DNA of 64,000 bases. Origin: Phosphoribacter sp037046615. Lineage in GTDB: Bacteria > Actinomycetota > Actinomycetes > Actinomycetales > Dermatophilaceae. Every line of letters begins with the position of its first letter. Within the stretch, counting starts at the first letter, position 1. The position numbers and the translations under genes are program-made. Location: assembly GCA_037046615.1 (NCBI GenBank), contig JBAOHD010000015.1, positions 1-64,000 on the forward strand, in the 5' to 3' direction. Shown here one piece after another: positions 8,850 to 17,369 of this stretch. The notes below the pieces were generated by a model that saw nothing but the letters and a program-made list of their open reading frames with translations, ran no database searches and was not told the origin of the DNA.

Positions 8850-10124
8850 ATGGCCAAGCGGGGCTTCTTTGCGGAAATCAACTACCAGGCGCAGCAGGCC
8901 GAGAAGCGGCAGCGGCAGCAGCAGGTGGCCGCGGTGCGGGCTCACAACGCAGCCGCGCGTCGCGCCGAGCAGGCCGCTCGAGCGGCGGAGCGCGCTCACG
9001 CTGCGGCGCAGCGCGCAACGGAGGCCGAGCGCAAGGCAGCTGAGAAGGAGGCAAAGCGGCTGCTCGTCGAGGCCCGCGAGGCCGAGGTGGAGCAGATGAA
9101 CTCGAAGCTCGCATCTACCTATGACGAGATCGACCGCCTCCTCGAGGCAACGCTCGAGGTCGACGACTACGTCGACCTGGAGTCGCTGAAGTCCCCGGCC
9201 ACGCACCCCGAGTTCAACCCGGGCCAGCTCGGCGAGCCCATCAAGCCGCCCCTGCCGCCGGCGCTGCGCAACGCACCCATCTACACCGAACCGGCCGCGC
9301 CAAAGGGCCTCGCCGGCGCGTTCGGCGGCAAGAAGAAGCACGCAGCGATGATTGAGGTAGCACGTGCCGAGCACGCCAGGGCGATCGCGGCATACGAGGC
9401 ATACGTCGCCGAACGGAGTGTCGAGCACGACCGGGCGCTGGCGAAGCACGCGGCCGACGAGCAGCGTCGGCTGGATAAGCTCGCCAAGGCGCAGGCTGAA
9501 TACGCACTGCAGTGCGACGAGCGTGACCGGGAGGCCGAGGCCCGGAACGCCGAGCTGACGAAATTCATCAACGACCTCGCCTTCGACATCCCCAGTGCGA
9601 TCGAGGAGTACGTCGGTATCGTCCTCTCGAACTCCGTCTACCCCGAGGCCTTCCCTGTCGACTACGACCACGCGTTCGACCTAGCCACCCGTGAGCTGAC
9701 CCTGTCCGTGAGCGTCCCGGAGCCGTCGTCCCTGCCGACGGTCAAGGAGTATCGGTACGTAAAGGCCAAGGACGAGATCACGGCTACCCAGCTCTCCGCA
9801 AAGGCGCAGAAGGACCGCTACTCCTCCGCCGTCGACGAGACCGCTGTTCGCACCCTTCATGAGGTGTTCGAGGCCGACCGCGCCGGAAAGATCCAGTCCA
9901 TCGCCCTGACTGTTCTTGTCAACCGGGTTGCTCCCGCCACTGGCCTGCCCGAGACCGTGCCTCTCGTTCAGGTCGCCGCCGGCCGGGAGTCGTTCAGCGA
10001 GTTCGACCTTGCCAACGTCGTCGCGGTCGAGACGCTCAAGCACCTCGGCGCCGCGCTGTCGAAAAACCCGTTCGACCTCATCCCCGCCGATACCGGCCGC
10101 GGCGTGCGGCAGCGGAGTAGCTGA
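8850..10124 (+). CDS. Mrr-type restriction-system-like protein lacking the nuclease domain
   Basis: The ATG at 8850 is preceded by GGAAGG and GAGGGAG; the product has 424 residues. Residues 1-95 and about 175-245 are Ala/Arg/Glu-rich coiled coils. The C-terminal half (YRYVKAKDEITAT, YSSAVDETAVRTLHEVFEAD, IQSIALTVLVNRVAPATG, FDLANVVAVETLKHLGAAL, SKNPFDLIP) matches the conserved middle region of actinobacterial Mrr-like restriction proteins. Those normally continue into a PDDEXK nuclease of about 130 residues, but here the protein stops at that point. The stop overlaps the next start by one base (TGATG), so it is made together with a GIY-YIG-type protein, which may supply the missing nuclease. 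Family resemblance is from memory. Confidence 0.6.
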   Translation: MAKRGFFAEINYQAQQAEKRQRQQQVAAVRAHNAAARRAEQAARAAERAHAAAQRATEAERKAAEKEAKRLLVEAREAEVEQMNSKLASTYDEIDRLLEATLEVDDYVDLESLKSPATHPEFNPGQLGEPIKPPLPPALRNAPIYTEPAAPKGLAGAFGGKKKHAAMIEVARAEHARAIAAYEAYVAERSVEHDRALAKHAADEQRRLDKLAKAQAEYALQCDERDREAEARNAELTKFINDLAFDIPSAIEEYVGIVLSNSVYPEAFPVDYDHAFDLATRELTLSVSVPEPSSLPTVKEYRYVKAKDEITATQLSAKAQKDRYSSAVDETAVRTLHEVFEADRAGKIQSIALTVLVNRVAPATGLPETVPLVQVAAGRESFSEFDLANVVAVETLKHLGAALSKNPFDLIPADTGRGVRQRSS

Positions 10125-11665
10125 TGCGGTTCAATCCGCCGCCCGGCTGGCCGCAGCCTCCTGAAGGCTGGGTGCCGCCAGCAGGGTGGAACCCAGATCC
10201 GTCCTGGCCAGCACCGCCCGACGATTGGCAACTGTGGCTACGCGACGACGGTGCTGCCGAGAAGGTCCTGGCAGATGGCAGTTCAGAGCCCAAGTCCGAC
10301 CTCGCAGTGAACGCTGGCGCGGTCGGCGCTGCGTCCGAGTCCTCGTCGCCCCCCGTGTTCGACCCCCTCCCGCGGAGAGTGTCACTGTCCGACGAGACGC
10401 GGCCCGAGGCAACGGCCGCCGCGTCGAGCACACAAGTGACTGACCCCGTTGCGGGGAATGCTGCCCCAGCGCCGGCAGAGACTCCCGAGTGGTCCAAGAG
10501 GCCACCGGCGACCGCGGTGGCTGAAGCAATGTCGTCGACGGCCGGAGACCCCGCGCTCTGGGCCCGGATCCGCGAACTTGAGCGCGGCCTTGCCGCCGCA
10601 CGCGCCGGTGGCAGCGGGGCTGCGGTTGAACTCAACGACCAGAAGGTTCTGCAGGATGTCGGCATCTACCGCTATCACCACCCGCTCGAGGACGCTGCCG
10701 CGTACAAGAGCCGCCTCGAGGCCATCAACGCGCGCATTGACGAGTTCGTGAGAGCCGGCCGTGCCGTCCTCGCTTCCGACCTCTTCACGTTCGACGGGTC
10801 GCTCGCCAAGGGCCGGAAGATGACGGCCGACTTCTCCAAGCTCATGCTCCGCGCGTACAACGCCGAGGCAGAGAACTGCGTCCGATCCCTGCGCTCCGGC
10901 AATGTCCGGACCGCGAAGGCCCGACTCGAGCGGGCGATGGCGGCGATCGAGCGACTCGGGGCCATCATGGAGATGCGCGTCAACCCGGACTACCACCAGG
11001 TGCGGGTCGAAGAGCTGGAGTTGACCGCGGACTTCCAGATGAAGCTTCAGGAGGAACGCGAACGGGCACGCGAGGAACGCGCCGAGCTGCGTGAGCAGCA
11101 GAGGGTCGAGAGGGAACTCGCTGCAGAGCGGGAACGGCTCGACAAGGAGCGCGCTCATTACGTTGGCGTGCTGGAACAGTTGCGCGCAAAGGGTGACGAG
11201 GCCGCGGTCGCGGAGCTAGAGGGTCGCTTGCGCGACATCGACACCGCTATCGAGGCGAACGACTACCGCGCTGCGAACATCCGCGCCGGCTACATCTACG
11301 TCATCTCAAACGTAGGCGCGCTCGGTCCCAATGTCGTGAAAATCGGCATGACGCGCCGCCTCGAGCCACGGGACCGGGTTCGAGAGCTCGGGGACGCGTC
11401 CGTGCCGTTCCTCTACGACACCCACGCGCTGTTCTTCTCCGAGGACGCCGTCACCCTGGAGAACGAGCTTCACAAGGCGTTGGCAGACCGAAGGGTGAAT
11501 CACGTCAACGCACGGCGCGAGTTCTTCTTCGTGACGCCCTCGGAGGTGCGGGAACTCCTCATGGAGAAGGTCGGCGGGCTCCTGGAGTTCAACGAGGAGC
11601 CCGAGGCGCCGGAGTACTTCCAGTCCCGCGGGCTCTGGCCCATCTTCGATGGCGAGAACCACTAG
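10124..11665 (+). CDS. DUF4041 / T5orf172 (GIY-YIG-like) protein
   Basis: 513 residues. An N-terminal Pro/Trp repeat (PPGWPQPPEGW and similar, residues 1-40) is followed by a disordered linker to about residue 170. Next comes a DUF4041-like helical region, a long charged coiled coil (residues about 300-385), and a C-terminal T5orf172/MUG113 domain. That domain has GYIYVISN near residue 389, VVKIGMTRR near 407, and NELHKAL near 447, corresponding to the GIY-YIG nuclease core. Such proteins occur in phages and defence loci. Coupling to the Mrr-like gene suggests one complex. Confidence 0.75.
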   Translation: MRFNPPPGWPQPPEGWVPPAGWNPDPSWPAPPDDWQLWLRDDGAAEKVLADGSSEPKSDLAVNAGAVGAASESSSPPVFDPLPRRVSLSDETRPEATAAASSTQVTDPVAGNAAPAPAETPEWSKRPPATAVAEAMSSTAGDPALWARIRELERGLAAARAGGSGAAVELNDQKVLQDVGIYRYHHPLEDAAAYKSRLEAINARIDEFVRAGRAVLASDLFTFDGSLAKGRKMTADFSKLMLRAYNAEAENCVRSLRSGNVRTAKARLERAMAAIERLGAIMEMRVNPDYHQVRVEELELTADFQMKLQEERERAREERAELREQQRVERELAAERERLDKERAHYVGVLEQLRAKGDEAAVAELEGRLRDIDTAIEANDYRAANIRAGYIYVISNVGALGPNVVKIGMTRRLEPRDRVRELGDASVPFLYDTHALFFSEDAVTLENELHKALADRRVNHVNARREFFFVTPSEVRELLMEKVGGLLEFNEEPEAPEYFQSRGLWPIFDGENH

Positions 11666-11835
11666 AGCCGTCGCTAGCCTTCCGTAGCGACCTCAGCAAG
11701 TTCTGCCGCCTCGACGGTCTCGGCCTTGAAGTCGGGCAGTGGCGCGAGCCTGATAGGGCGCTCCTGGCCTGCCGCGTCTGGGATGAGCCCCTTACTCCGC
11801 GCTGCTATGGCGTGCCAGGTTCAGGTGGGGCGAGG
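11666..11835 (-). other. coding-like minus-strand tail after two in-frame stops
   Basis: On the minus strand, in the same frame as the protease gene and after its stop plus one more stop, there is an open stretch (AIAARSKGLIPDAAGQERP ... LAEVATEG) ending near 11678. It has no good start codon. It may be a lost C-terminal extension or chance. Confidence 0.3.
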
Positions 11836-12660
11836 TCAGCTGCCGGGTGGGATGACATGAGACGCACGGGCACCCTCGTATATAGCGACCGGTCCGGCGG
11901 GGAAGCACCCCATCGTGAAGTACCGGGTCCAGAGAGACCAGATGATGCCCCATTCCTCAGAGGCCGGGTCGGCCGCTGCCGCGGGGAGGCCCCAAGCCTT
12001 CGCTTGGCCTACGGGAATCACTGCCGAGTGGCTCGTCGGGTCATCGATGAGGGGCGCCTGCAAGGCCTTGGCGAGCGCGTCCACGTCGGCCGCGGTTCGG
12101 GAAGCTAAGCATCCGAGCGCTTCACGGACCATCGCGCCGGTCCGATCCAGGGCATTGCGTGCCTGCTCGACCATCAGCATGTTCACGTCCGCGAGAAGGC
12201 CAGCGAACAAGGGGTATGTCTCGGGGTTCTGCTTCACGCGATCTTCGGCCTCGTCGACGGCCGCAACGATCTCTTTGGCGCTGGCCAGGCTTCGCCCGCC
12301 GAGCTGGAACTGAGGGTCGACGGGCCCGAGGTCCCCGGCCGGTCCCATCACGATGCTGTCCGCTCCAAGGCAGATCAGCGTTGCAGCGCTCTTGGCCATA
12401 TCGGGTAGCACGACCGTCAACTCCGTGCAGCGCGACTGCATCGACCGGACCATCCTGATGGCTGTCTCGCCATCGCCGCCGGGTGACGCCAACAGCAGGT
12501 GTAGGGGCTTGGATGGGTCGCAGTCGAAGAGGAAGCTCTTCCATGAACGTGAGGTTCGAGGGGAAGATCTGGTCGATCATGACGATCGTGTTGGAACCGG
12601 TTAGTTCTTGATATTCCGACAGGAGAGTTTGCCGTGCGTACCGTTCGGAGTGTCGTGCGG
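11836..12660 (-). pseudogene. serine dehydrogenase proteinase-like (ClpP/SppA fold) protease, frameshifted
   Basis: The C-terminal frame begins in ASPGGDGETAIRMVRS and runs through VVLPDMAKSAATLICLGADSIVMG and GDLGPVDPQ. These are the hallmarks of the SDH/SppA-like family: the serine in KSAATL is the expected nucleophile and LGPVDPQ is strongly conserved. Upstream, RYARQTLLSEYQELTG and TIVMIDQIFPSN lie in another frame. One extra C near 12,532-12,536 (GAGCTTCCTC) separates the two, and removing it restores LTFMEELLFDCDP. The N-terminal start is not clear; 12,660 is approximate. These cytosolic proteases are often in mobile regions. Confidence 0.65.
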
Positions 12661-12693
12661 CGAATAGCGGTGTGCGAGGGCGACCGGAGCGGT

Positions 12694-12849
12694 CTAGCCG
12701 GCCCGTCCGACCGCGCTGCGGAAGCTGATCTGCTTCCCCAACCTCATGCGGTGGCTCAGTTCCCGGGCCCGCTTCGCCCGCTCGATCTTGTCCCTCCACT
12801 GCGGGTCCACCTTCTTGGGCGTTGTGATCGGCGGATTCGGATTGTTCAC
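12694..12849 (-). CDS. small basic protein upstream of the protease
   Basis: The GTG at 12,849 follows AAGGGAG with 7-nt spacing. The 51-residue product (NNPNPPITTPKKVDPQWRDK, then IERAKRARELSHRMRLG) is hydrophilic and helical in its second half. It lies directly upstream of the protease gene on the same strand, so it may be an adaptor or cofactor. No family is recognised. Confidence 0.5.
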   Translation of the reverse strand: MNNPNPPITTPKKVDPQWRDKIERAKRARELSHRMRLGKQISFRSAVGRAG

Positions 12850-13002
12850 GGCCCAACTCCCTTCACCATCCCGGTTTGTCGTGGACTGCCCGCTGGGTCA
12901 GCGTACTGATCTGAGAGGCTGCTCGAACGGTAACAGTTGGATCCGACGCCGTCGGCTTGTCATGCACCGCCCGCGGAGCCGCGCTGTGATCCCAGCCCAT
13001 GC

Positions 13003-13182
13003 TCAGGGGTCGTGCTTGGGGGCAACGTCACGGTGGGCGCGAGCGTTGCGCGCTCGACGCTGCATCTCGCGCTCCAACTCATCGCGGGCCGTCTCCAAGT
13101 CGCGAAGGAGTTCGTCCCGGTCAGCTTTGCGCTCGGCGTCGGTCCGGGACGGGATCTGCGCCATCCAAGTCGTCGTGGTCAC
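13003..13182 (-). CDS. small coiled-coil protein
   Basis: The GTG at 13,182 is preceded by a strong GAGGAGGAGG Shine-Dalgarno sequence. The 59-residue product is mostly one charged helix (DAERKADRDELLRDLETARD then ELEREMQRRARNARAH). It lies between the GAF protein gene and the small gene at 12,849, all on the minus strand. The function is unknown; the good ribosome site argues that it is real. Confidence 0.55.
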   Translation of the reverse strand: MTTTTWMAQIPSRTDAERKADRDELLRDLETARDELEREMQRRARNARAHRDVAPKHDP

Positions 13183-13257
13183 GAGTTCATCCTCCTCCTC
13201 AAGTCCTGACTGGCATCGCTTCCAAGCACATCAAAGCACGATGCGCCGACAACGTGT

Positions 13258-14097
13258 TCAAGGCGCATCCTGTTCCCCGGTAACGATGTGGGCGGCTGCG
13301 CCGAGGAGCGCCGCGAACGTGGCGAGACGCTCCTCATCCATGCGCCCGAAACTGTCCGGTTCGAGGGCGTCCACGTTCAGCATCCCGTAGATCTGCCGGT
13401 CTGGTCCCAGCACTGGTGCCATCATGAACGTGCGGTATGGCCTGCTTTGCGAGTCCGGGTTCCACCCGCTCGGCGCGCGCACTGTCACGTCCGGCCATGT
13501 GACAACCTTCCCGATCCGGAGGGCGGCCCATGCCTCTACGCCCGCAGGGTCGGAAGGGTCGTCACGGAAGGTTCGACCGCTCGGTTCCCGTGCGCCGGAG
13601 TACTCACCGGGCACGAGCGTTGGCACCCCTTGCGCCTCGTCGCGGCGGAAGAACACAGCCCGCGTCTGCTCCGGCCCCCCGGTCATCGTGGATGCGGCAT
13701 CCACCACCCGGTTCCGGATCGCGGAGTACTCCACGGCGCGTGCCGTGCTGTTCTTGCGACTACTCGCGAGCCTTGCCAAATGCTCGATGCCCGGCTTGAT
13801 CGCGGAACCGAACGCGGTCAGATCCCGCGCGTGTGACTTCAAGTCCGCCTCTGCCGTGGCCCGATCGTGCTGGTCCCGCTCCGCCTTGACGGCCTTCTCG
13901 CGCCGGGTCTGCGCAATCTTCACCCAGGCCGCAACCACAGCGCTGAACACAGCCCCCGCCCACAGCCACAGGCGCGCCGTGCCAGTTTCCCTACTGGCCC
14001 ACGGACCGAGAATCGCGGCTGATGCAGTGCCGAGCAGCAACGTTGCGTCTCCGAGCCACCGGTCCCATGTCCGACCCAACCGCCCCCGCTCTCTCAC
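13258..14097 (-). CDS. membrane-anchored GAF-domain protein
   Basis: 279 residues from a GTG start. Two hydrophobic segments near residues 17-35 and 43-60 anchor it, followed by a charged coiled coil (EKAVKAERDQHDRATAEADL). The C-terminal 130 residues have the GAF pattern: YRTFMMAPVLGPDRQIYGMLNVD and DEERLATFAALLGAAAHIV. GAF domains sense small ligands or redox state. No output domain is present, so it probably acts on a partner. First gene of the minus-strand set leading to the protease. Confidence 0.7.
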   Translation of the reverse strand: MRERGRLGRTWDRWLGDATLLLGTASAAILGPWASRETGTARLWLWAGAVFSAVVAAWVKIAQTRREKAVKAERDQHDRATAEADLKSHARDLTAFGSAIKPGIEHLARLASSRKNSTARAVEYSAIRNRVVDAASTMTGGPEQTRAVFFRRDEAQGVPTLVPGEYSGAREPSGRTFRDDPSDPAGVEAWAALRIGKVVTWPDVTVRAPSGWNPDSQSRPYRTFMMAPVLGPDRQIYGMLNVDALEPDSFGRMDEERLATFAALLGAAAHIVTGEQDAP

Positions 14098-14129
14098 GAA
14101 ACCCGACTATGCCAGCGTCCGGCGATCCG

Positions 14130-14260
14130 TGCCGAACGAGCCGGTCATCGATGACGTTCTTGTACCCCGTGGAACGCGTCCAGGCTCGACACCTCCACAC
14201 GTGCACGGAACGCATCGCCGCGCTGGTCGAGCCAGTTGGTACGAGTTTCGTCAACGAGCA
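14130..14260 (-). pseudogene. ISL3 transposase remnant
   Basis: The minus strand reads TNWLDQRGDAFRARVEVSS, LDAFHG, then (one frame over) YKNVIDDRLVRHG. This is the same core segment as KSWLTERGEGFRKRVQIAT / LDPFHGYKNAID in the intact element at 943-2420, but from a different ISL3 transposase. Nothing else of the element remains. Confidence 0.75.
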
Positions 14261-14303
14261 GCGGAGCCCTGTCGTCGGCTTCTGGGACACTGACCAAGTG
14301 TCG

Positions 14304-14703
14304 ATGAATAAGCAGCAGAAGCTCCGGAACATTGCTGAGGGTCTTCTGGCTGGGCTCGCCGCTGTTGGATACCAAGGCCCATGGCGGTGGGCCCACCACG
14401 AGCTGGGAGGGCGCGTTCTATCGGGCGTGGAGGCAGTGGCCGCCATCGGGTAATAGAGACGTATTCCGGGAGTTTGGTGTTGGCGGTTCGGCCGATGGTC
14501 GAACCTCCCAGGCGCGGGACATCCTTTTCACCGTGAAGAGCACGTCACCGTTCTCGGGCTACGACCGGAAGCCCATCAATCACCAGCCGATGGGACTGAC
14601 ACCCGAGGAGTACCTCGACATCTGGGTGAAGGGCGCTAGTCCTCAGGAGTGGATGGCACTCGCGACGAGATTCTTGGCAGAGATGGCTGCGCGCCGTTCA
14701 TGA
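14304..14703 (+). CDS. hypothetical protein, possibly frameshifted
   Basis: Two overlapping frames look coding. One runs 14,304-14,453 (MNKQQKLRNIAEGLLAGL, AAVGYQGPWRWAHHELGG), and a second runs from 14,332 to 14,703 (SARDILFTVKSTSPF-like region, GLTPEEYLDIWVKGASPQEW). Reading the start of the first and the end of the second gives one coherent small protein of about 130 residues, implying a frame change near 14,430. No family is recognised. Confidence 0.4.
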
Positions 14704-14805
14704 CTCCGTAGAAGAACCCAGAGAAAGGGCAGCCCCGCACGGTCCGAAGAACGTGACGTCGACAGCGTCTCGAACGTTGTCAGTGGTGCGTGCGAACCTC
14801 CTCCC

Positions 14806-15561
14806 ATGACGGAGATCGCCTATATGGTGCGGGAGGACTGGGCCCAATGGGGCACTGCGATGCAGCAAAGCAGCGGCACCATTCGATCGTGGCTCGACGG
14901 CACCCGACCAGTGTGGGCCGTTGGCAAGCCCGCGAAGTTCAACGACCCCGTGCGGAGTGCAGACCGAGAAACTGCCGTCTATATCAGCCGTTCTCAGTCA
15001 CCACGGCCAGTCGTGGACTTCGGTCAGGTGACCGGCATCGCGTCGCGGCACGATGCCGCCCAGATCGCCATCGTTGCCCTGCACCCGTACGAAGACCAAG
15101 ACTGCGACGCCCTAAAGAAGGCAGTTGACAGTGGCCAGGTAGGAAAGGTCTACGTCCAAATTTGGGCGCGAAACGACATGGTGCGCCATTGGCTAGAAGG
15201 GCTAGGGGCCATTGATCTTCATCGTGGCGCACCGGCCGAGGCGCCAGACCCGCTCCACGTTGTCGCGTGTGAGTTGATGGTAAGCGAGGAGTACAACGGG
15301 CTTTCCACGGGGAACGGCAAGGCTACGGTTGTCCAGCTACTCCGAGCCTTCGAAAGCGAAGGTTACGCGCCGGACCCGGAAAGGTGGCTCCGCGCCTACT
15401 TCGCGGCCGGTGGGTCCTTCAGACACTCCGAGACCGTGAAGAAGCTCATTGGCGAGATCCGGAACGGGAAACGTCACCGCGTGCCGCAGCGACTCAGGCC
15501 CGGAATCGTCAGCATCCTCAGGGAACGGGTCACCCAGGAGGGACCCTCTCATCGTGCCTGA
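14806..15561 (+). CDS. hypothetical protein of 251 residues
   Basis: The ATG at 14,806 gives MTEIAYMVREDWAQWG; no clear ribosome site is visible (CCTCCTCCC precedes it), so it may be leaderless. The middle contains strand-rich segments (AQIAIVALHPYEDQDC, GKVYVQIWARNDMVRHWL) resembling an alpha/beta fold. The end is basic and helical (SETVKKLIGEIRNGKRHRVP). No family is recognised. It sits in the accessory region next to insertion-sequence remnants. Confidence 0.5.
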   Translation: MTEIAYMVREDWAQWGTAMQQSSGTIRSWLDGTRPVWAVGKPAKFNDPVRSADRETAVYISRSQSPRPVVDFGQVTGIASRHDAAQIAIVALHPYEDQDCDALKKAVDSGQVGKVYVQIWARNDMVRHWLEGLGAIDLHRGAPAEAPDPLHVVACELMVSEEYNGLSTGNGKATVVQLLRAFESEGYAPDPERWLRAYFAAGGSFRHSETVKKLIGEIRNGKRHRVPQRLRPGIVSILRERVTQEGPSHRA

Positions 15562-15975
15562 GCGACCCAAGAGGCTCCTCACGCGGCCCGACGGGCCACG
15601 GGAACTCCCAACTGTTTGGTGGCCACGCCAGCACGCGGGGCGAGTGGGAGGGCCGGGCTCCTCTGAGGCTGAGAAGGAGGCGCTGTGAGGATAGGGGCGC
15701 GCTGACCCGAGCCATCGGCTCCAGAACCGAACTGGCCGAACGCGAACCATGGGGTGGGTTCGCGCCCAACGGGGCGGGGGCGACCGAGAAGCCACCCGTC
15801 TGATGGGCTGTGCGGCATCGACCACCTCGTACTATCTGGGCGGTATGACGCGCACCCGGGCGCCCCGGGGGATGCGACAGCTTTGTGCCTGCCAGACAGG
15901 TCTACCTGTGCCGCCCCGTGGGTCTTGAGCGATATCGGGGCAGGTCAACGAGTTTCGGGAACTACCCACGGTTGT
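15562..15975. other. 414-bp gap without a gene
   Basis: No convincing coding frame was found. The right end, just before the IS481 element, holds GGTCAACGA and GGGAACTACCC (15,957-15,967). These words are shared with the inverted-repeat region at 3.9 kb. Confidence 0.5.
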
Positions 15976-16072
15976 GATGTCTCAAGACATCGGAAACCCC
16001 CGGACCCTCAGGGTCTGGGGGTGAATCCCCCCGGCGTGTCCGGAGACTTCGAATCTTGGGAAGGTTGGAGTT

Positions 16073-16399
16073 ATGCCAGGAGACACGCGCAGGCGGTACC
16101 CGCCTGAGTTGAAGCAGCGGGCGGTGCGGATGGTGACCGAGTCCCGCCAGGAGGACGAGACCGAGTGGGCGGCGATGACCAGGGTCGCTGGGCTGCTCGG
16201 GGTCGGGACAGCGGAGACCGTCCGTAAGTGGGTCCGCCAGGCCCAGGTCGATGAGGGTTCCCGCCCCGGAGTCACGACCGAGGATTCGGCCGAGGTGCGG
16301 CGGCTGAAACGGGAGAACGCCGAGCTGAAACGCGCCAATGCCATCTTGAAGGCAGCGTCGGCTTTCTTTGCGGCCGAGCTCGACCGGCCTTCCCGGTGA
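16073..16399 (+). CDS. IS3 OrfA (DNA-binding subunit)
   Basis: 108 residues. The helix-turn-helix of the IS3/IS911 group spans RRYPPELKQRAVRMVTES to GTAETVRKWVRQAQVD. It ends with the leucine-zipper-like segment VRRLKRENAELKRANAILKA, typical of OrfA. Its stop overlaps the OrfB start (GTGA), so OrfB is probably made by coupling or by frameshifting. Confidence 0.92.
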   Translation: MPGDTRRRYPPELKQRAVRMVTESRQEDETEWAAMTRVAGLLGVGTAETVRKWVRQAQVDEGSRPGVTTEDSAEVRRLKRENAELKRANAILKAASAFFAAELDRPSR

Positions 16400-17343
16400 T
16401 CGTGGACTTCATCCGCGACCACGCAGGCCACCGCGAACCCGGTGGTCTGCGCTGGGGTGTTGAGCCCATCTGTGCCGTGCTCACGCAGCACGGCCTCAAG
16501 GTGGCCCCGAGCACGTACTACGAGCATGTCGGCAAGACCCCGACCGCCCGGCAACAGCGCGACGAGTACCTGCTTGGTGAGATCCGGCGGGTCCACTCCG
16601 CCAACTATGGGGTGTACGGCGCCCGCAAGGTCTGGCTGACGCTGAACCGGGAAGGCATCCCAGTGGCCCGGTGCACCATCGAGCGGCTCATGAAAGCTGA
16701 CGGCCTGGCTGGCGCGGTCCGCGGCAAGATCAAGCGCACCACCATCCCCGGCCCGGCCGCGGACCGGGCCCGGGACCTGGTCGGGCGCAACTTCGCACCG
16801 ACCTCCCCGGACCGGCTCTGGGTCGCTGACATTACGTACGTCTCGACGTGGTCGGGGTGGGTGTACGTCGCGTTCGTCACCGACGCGTACGCCCGCCGGA
16901 TCCTGGGCTGGCGCTGCGGGACCAGCATGTCGACCCAACTCGTCCTGGACGCCCTCGAACAGGCGGTGTGGACCCGGCAACGCGACGGACGGTCACTGGA
17001 TTCTGTTGTGGCACACACGGATAGAGGATCTCAGTACCTCAGCATCCGCTACACCGAACGCCTCGCCGAGGCCGGGATCGCCGCCTCGGTCGGGACCGTC
17101 GGAGACAGTTTCGATAACGCTCTCGCCGAGACGATCAACGGCCTGTACAAGACCGAGCTGATCAAGCCACGCAAGCCCTGGAAGACCGTCGAGGACCTCG
17201 AATATGCCACCGCCGAATGGGTCGACTGGTTCAATCACCGCCGACTCTACGAGTACTGCGGCGACATCCCACCAGTCGAAGCCGAGGACCTCTACTACGC
17301 TCGAAACCAAGCCCAGCAACAGCTGGAGCCCTCAAACCAGTAA
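16396..17343 (+). CDS. IS3 OrfB transposase
   Basis: 315 residues. An HTH_21-type region (YGVYGARKVWLTLNREG) precedes the DDE integrase core: RLWVADITYVSTWSGWVY (first D), VVAHTDRGSQYLS (second D), SFDNALAETINGLYKTELI (E). It is full length and ends just before the right terminal repeat. The element is therefore probably functional. Confidence 0.95.
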   Translation: MIVDFIRDHAGHREPGGLRWGVEPICAVLTQHGLKVAPSTYYEHVGKTPTARQQRDEYLLGEIRRVHSANYGVYGARKVWLTLNREGIPVARCTIERLMKADGLAGAVRGKIKRTTIPGPAADRARDLVGRNFAPTSPDRLWVADITYVSTWSGWVYVAFVTDAYARRILGWRCGTSMSTQLVLDALEQAVWTRQRDGRSLDSVVAHTDRGSQYLSIRYTERLAEAGIAASVGTVGDSFDNALAETINGLYKTELIKPRKPWKTVEDLEYATAEWVDWFNHRRLYEYCGDIPPVEAEDLYYARNQAQQQLEPSNQ

Positions 17344-17369
17344 GTCTCCGGACACGCCGGGGCGATTCA

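Larger units (their letters stand above)
16022..17369 (+). mobile_element. IS3-family element, complete
   Basis: 1348 bp. Terminal inverted repeats of 28 bp with one mismatch lie at 16,022-16,049 (starting TGAATCCCCCC) and 17,342-17,369 (ending GGCGATTCA); both contain TGTCCGGAGACTT or its complement. It carries orfA and orfB. A 3-bp target duplication is not seen, in agreement with a deletion at the insertion point inside the IS481 element. Confidence 0.9.

Noticed and set aside
16022..16024. A 3-bp target duplication for the IS3 element
   Set aside because: Flanking triplets GGG and GTC differ.
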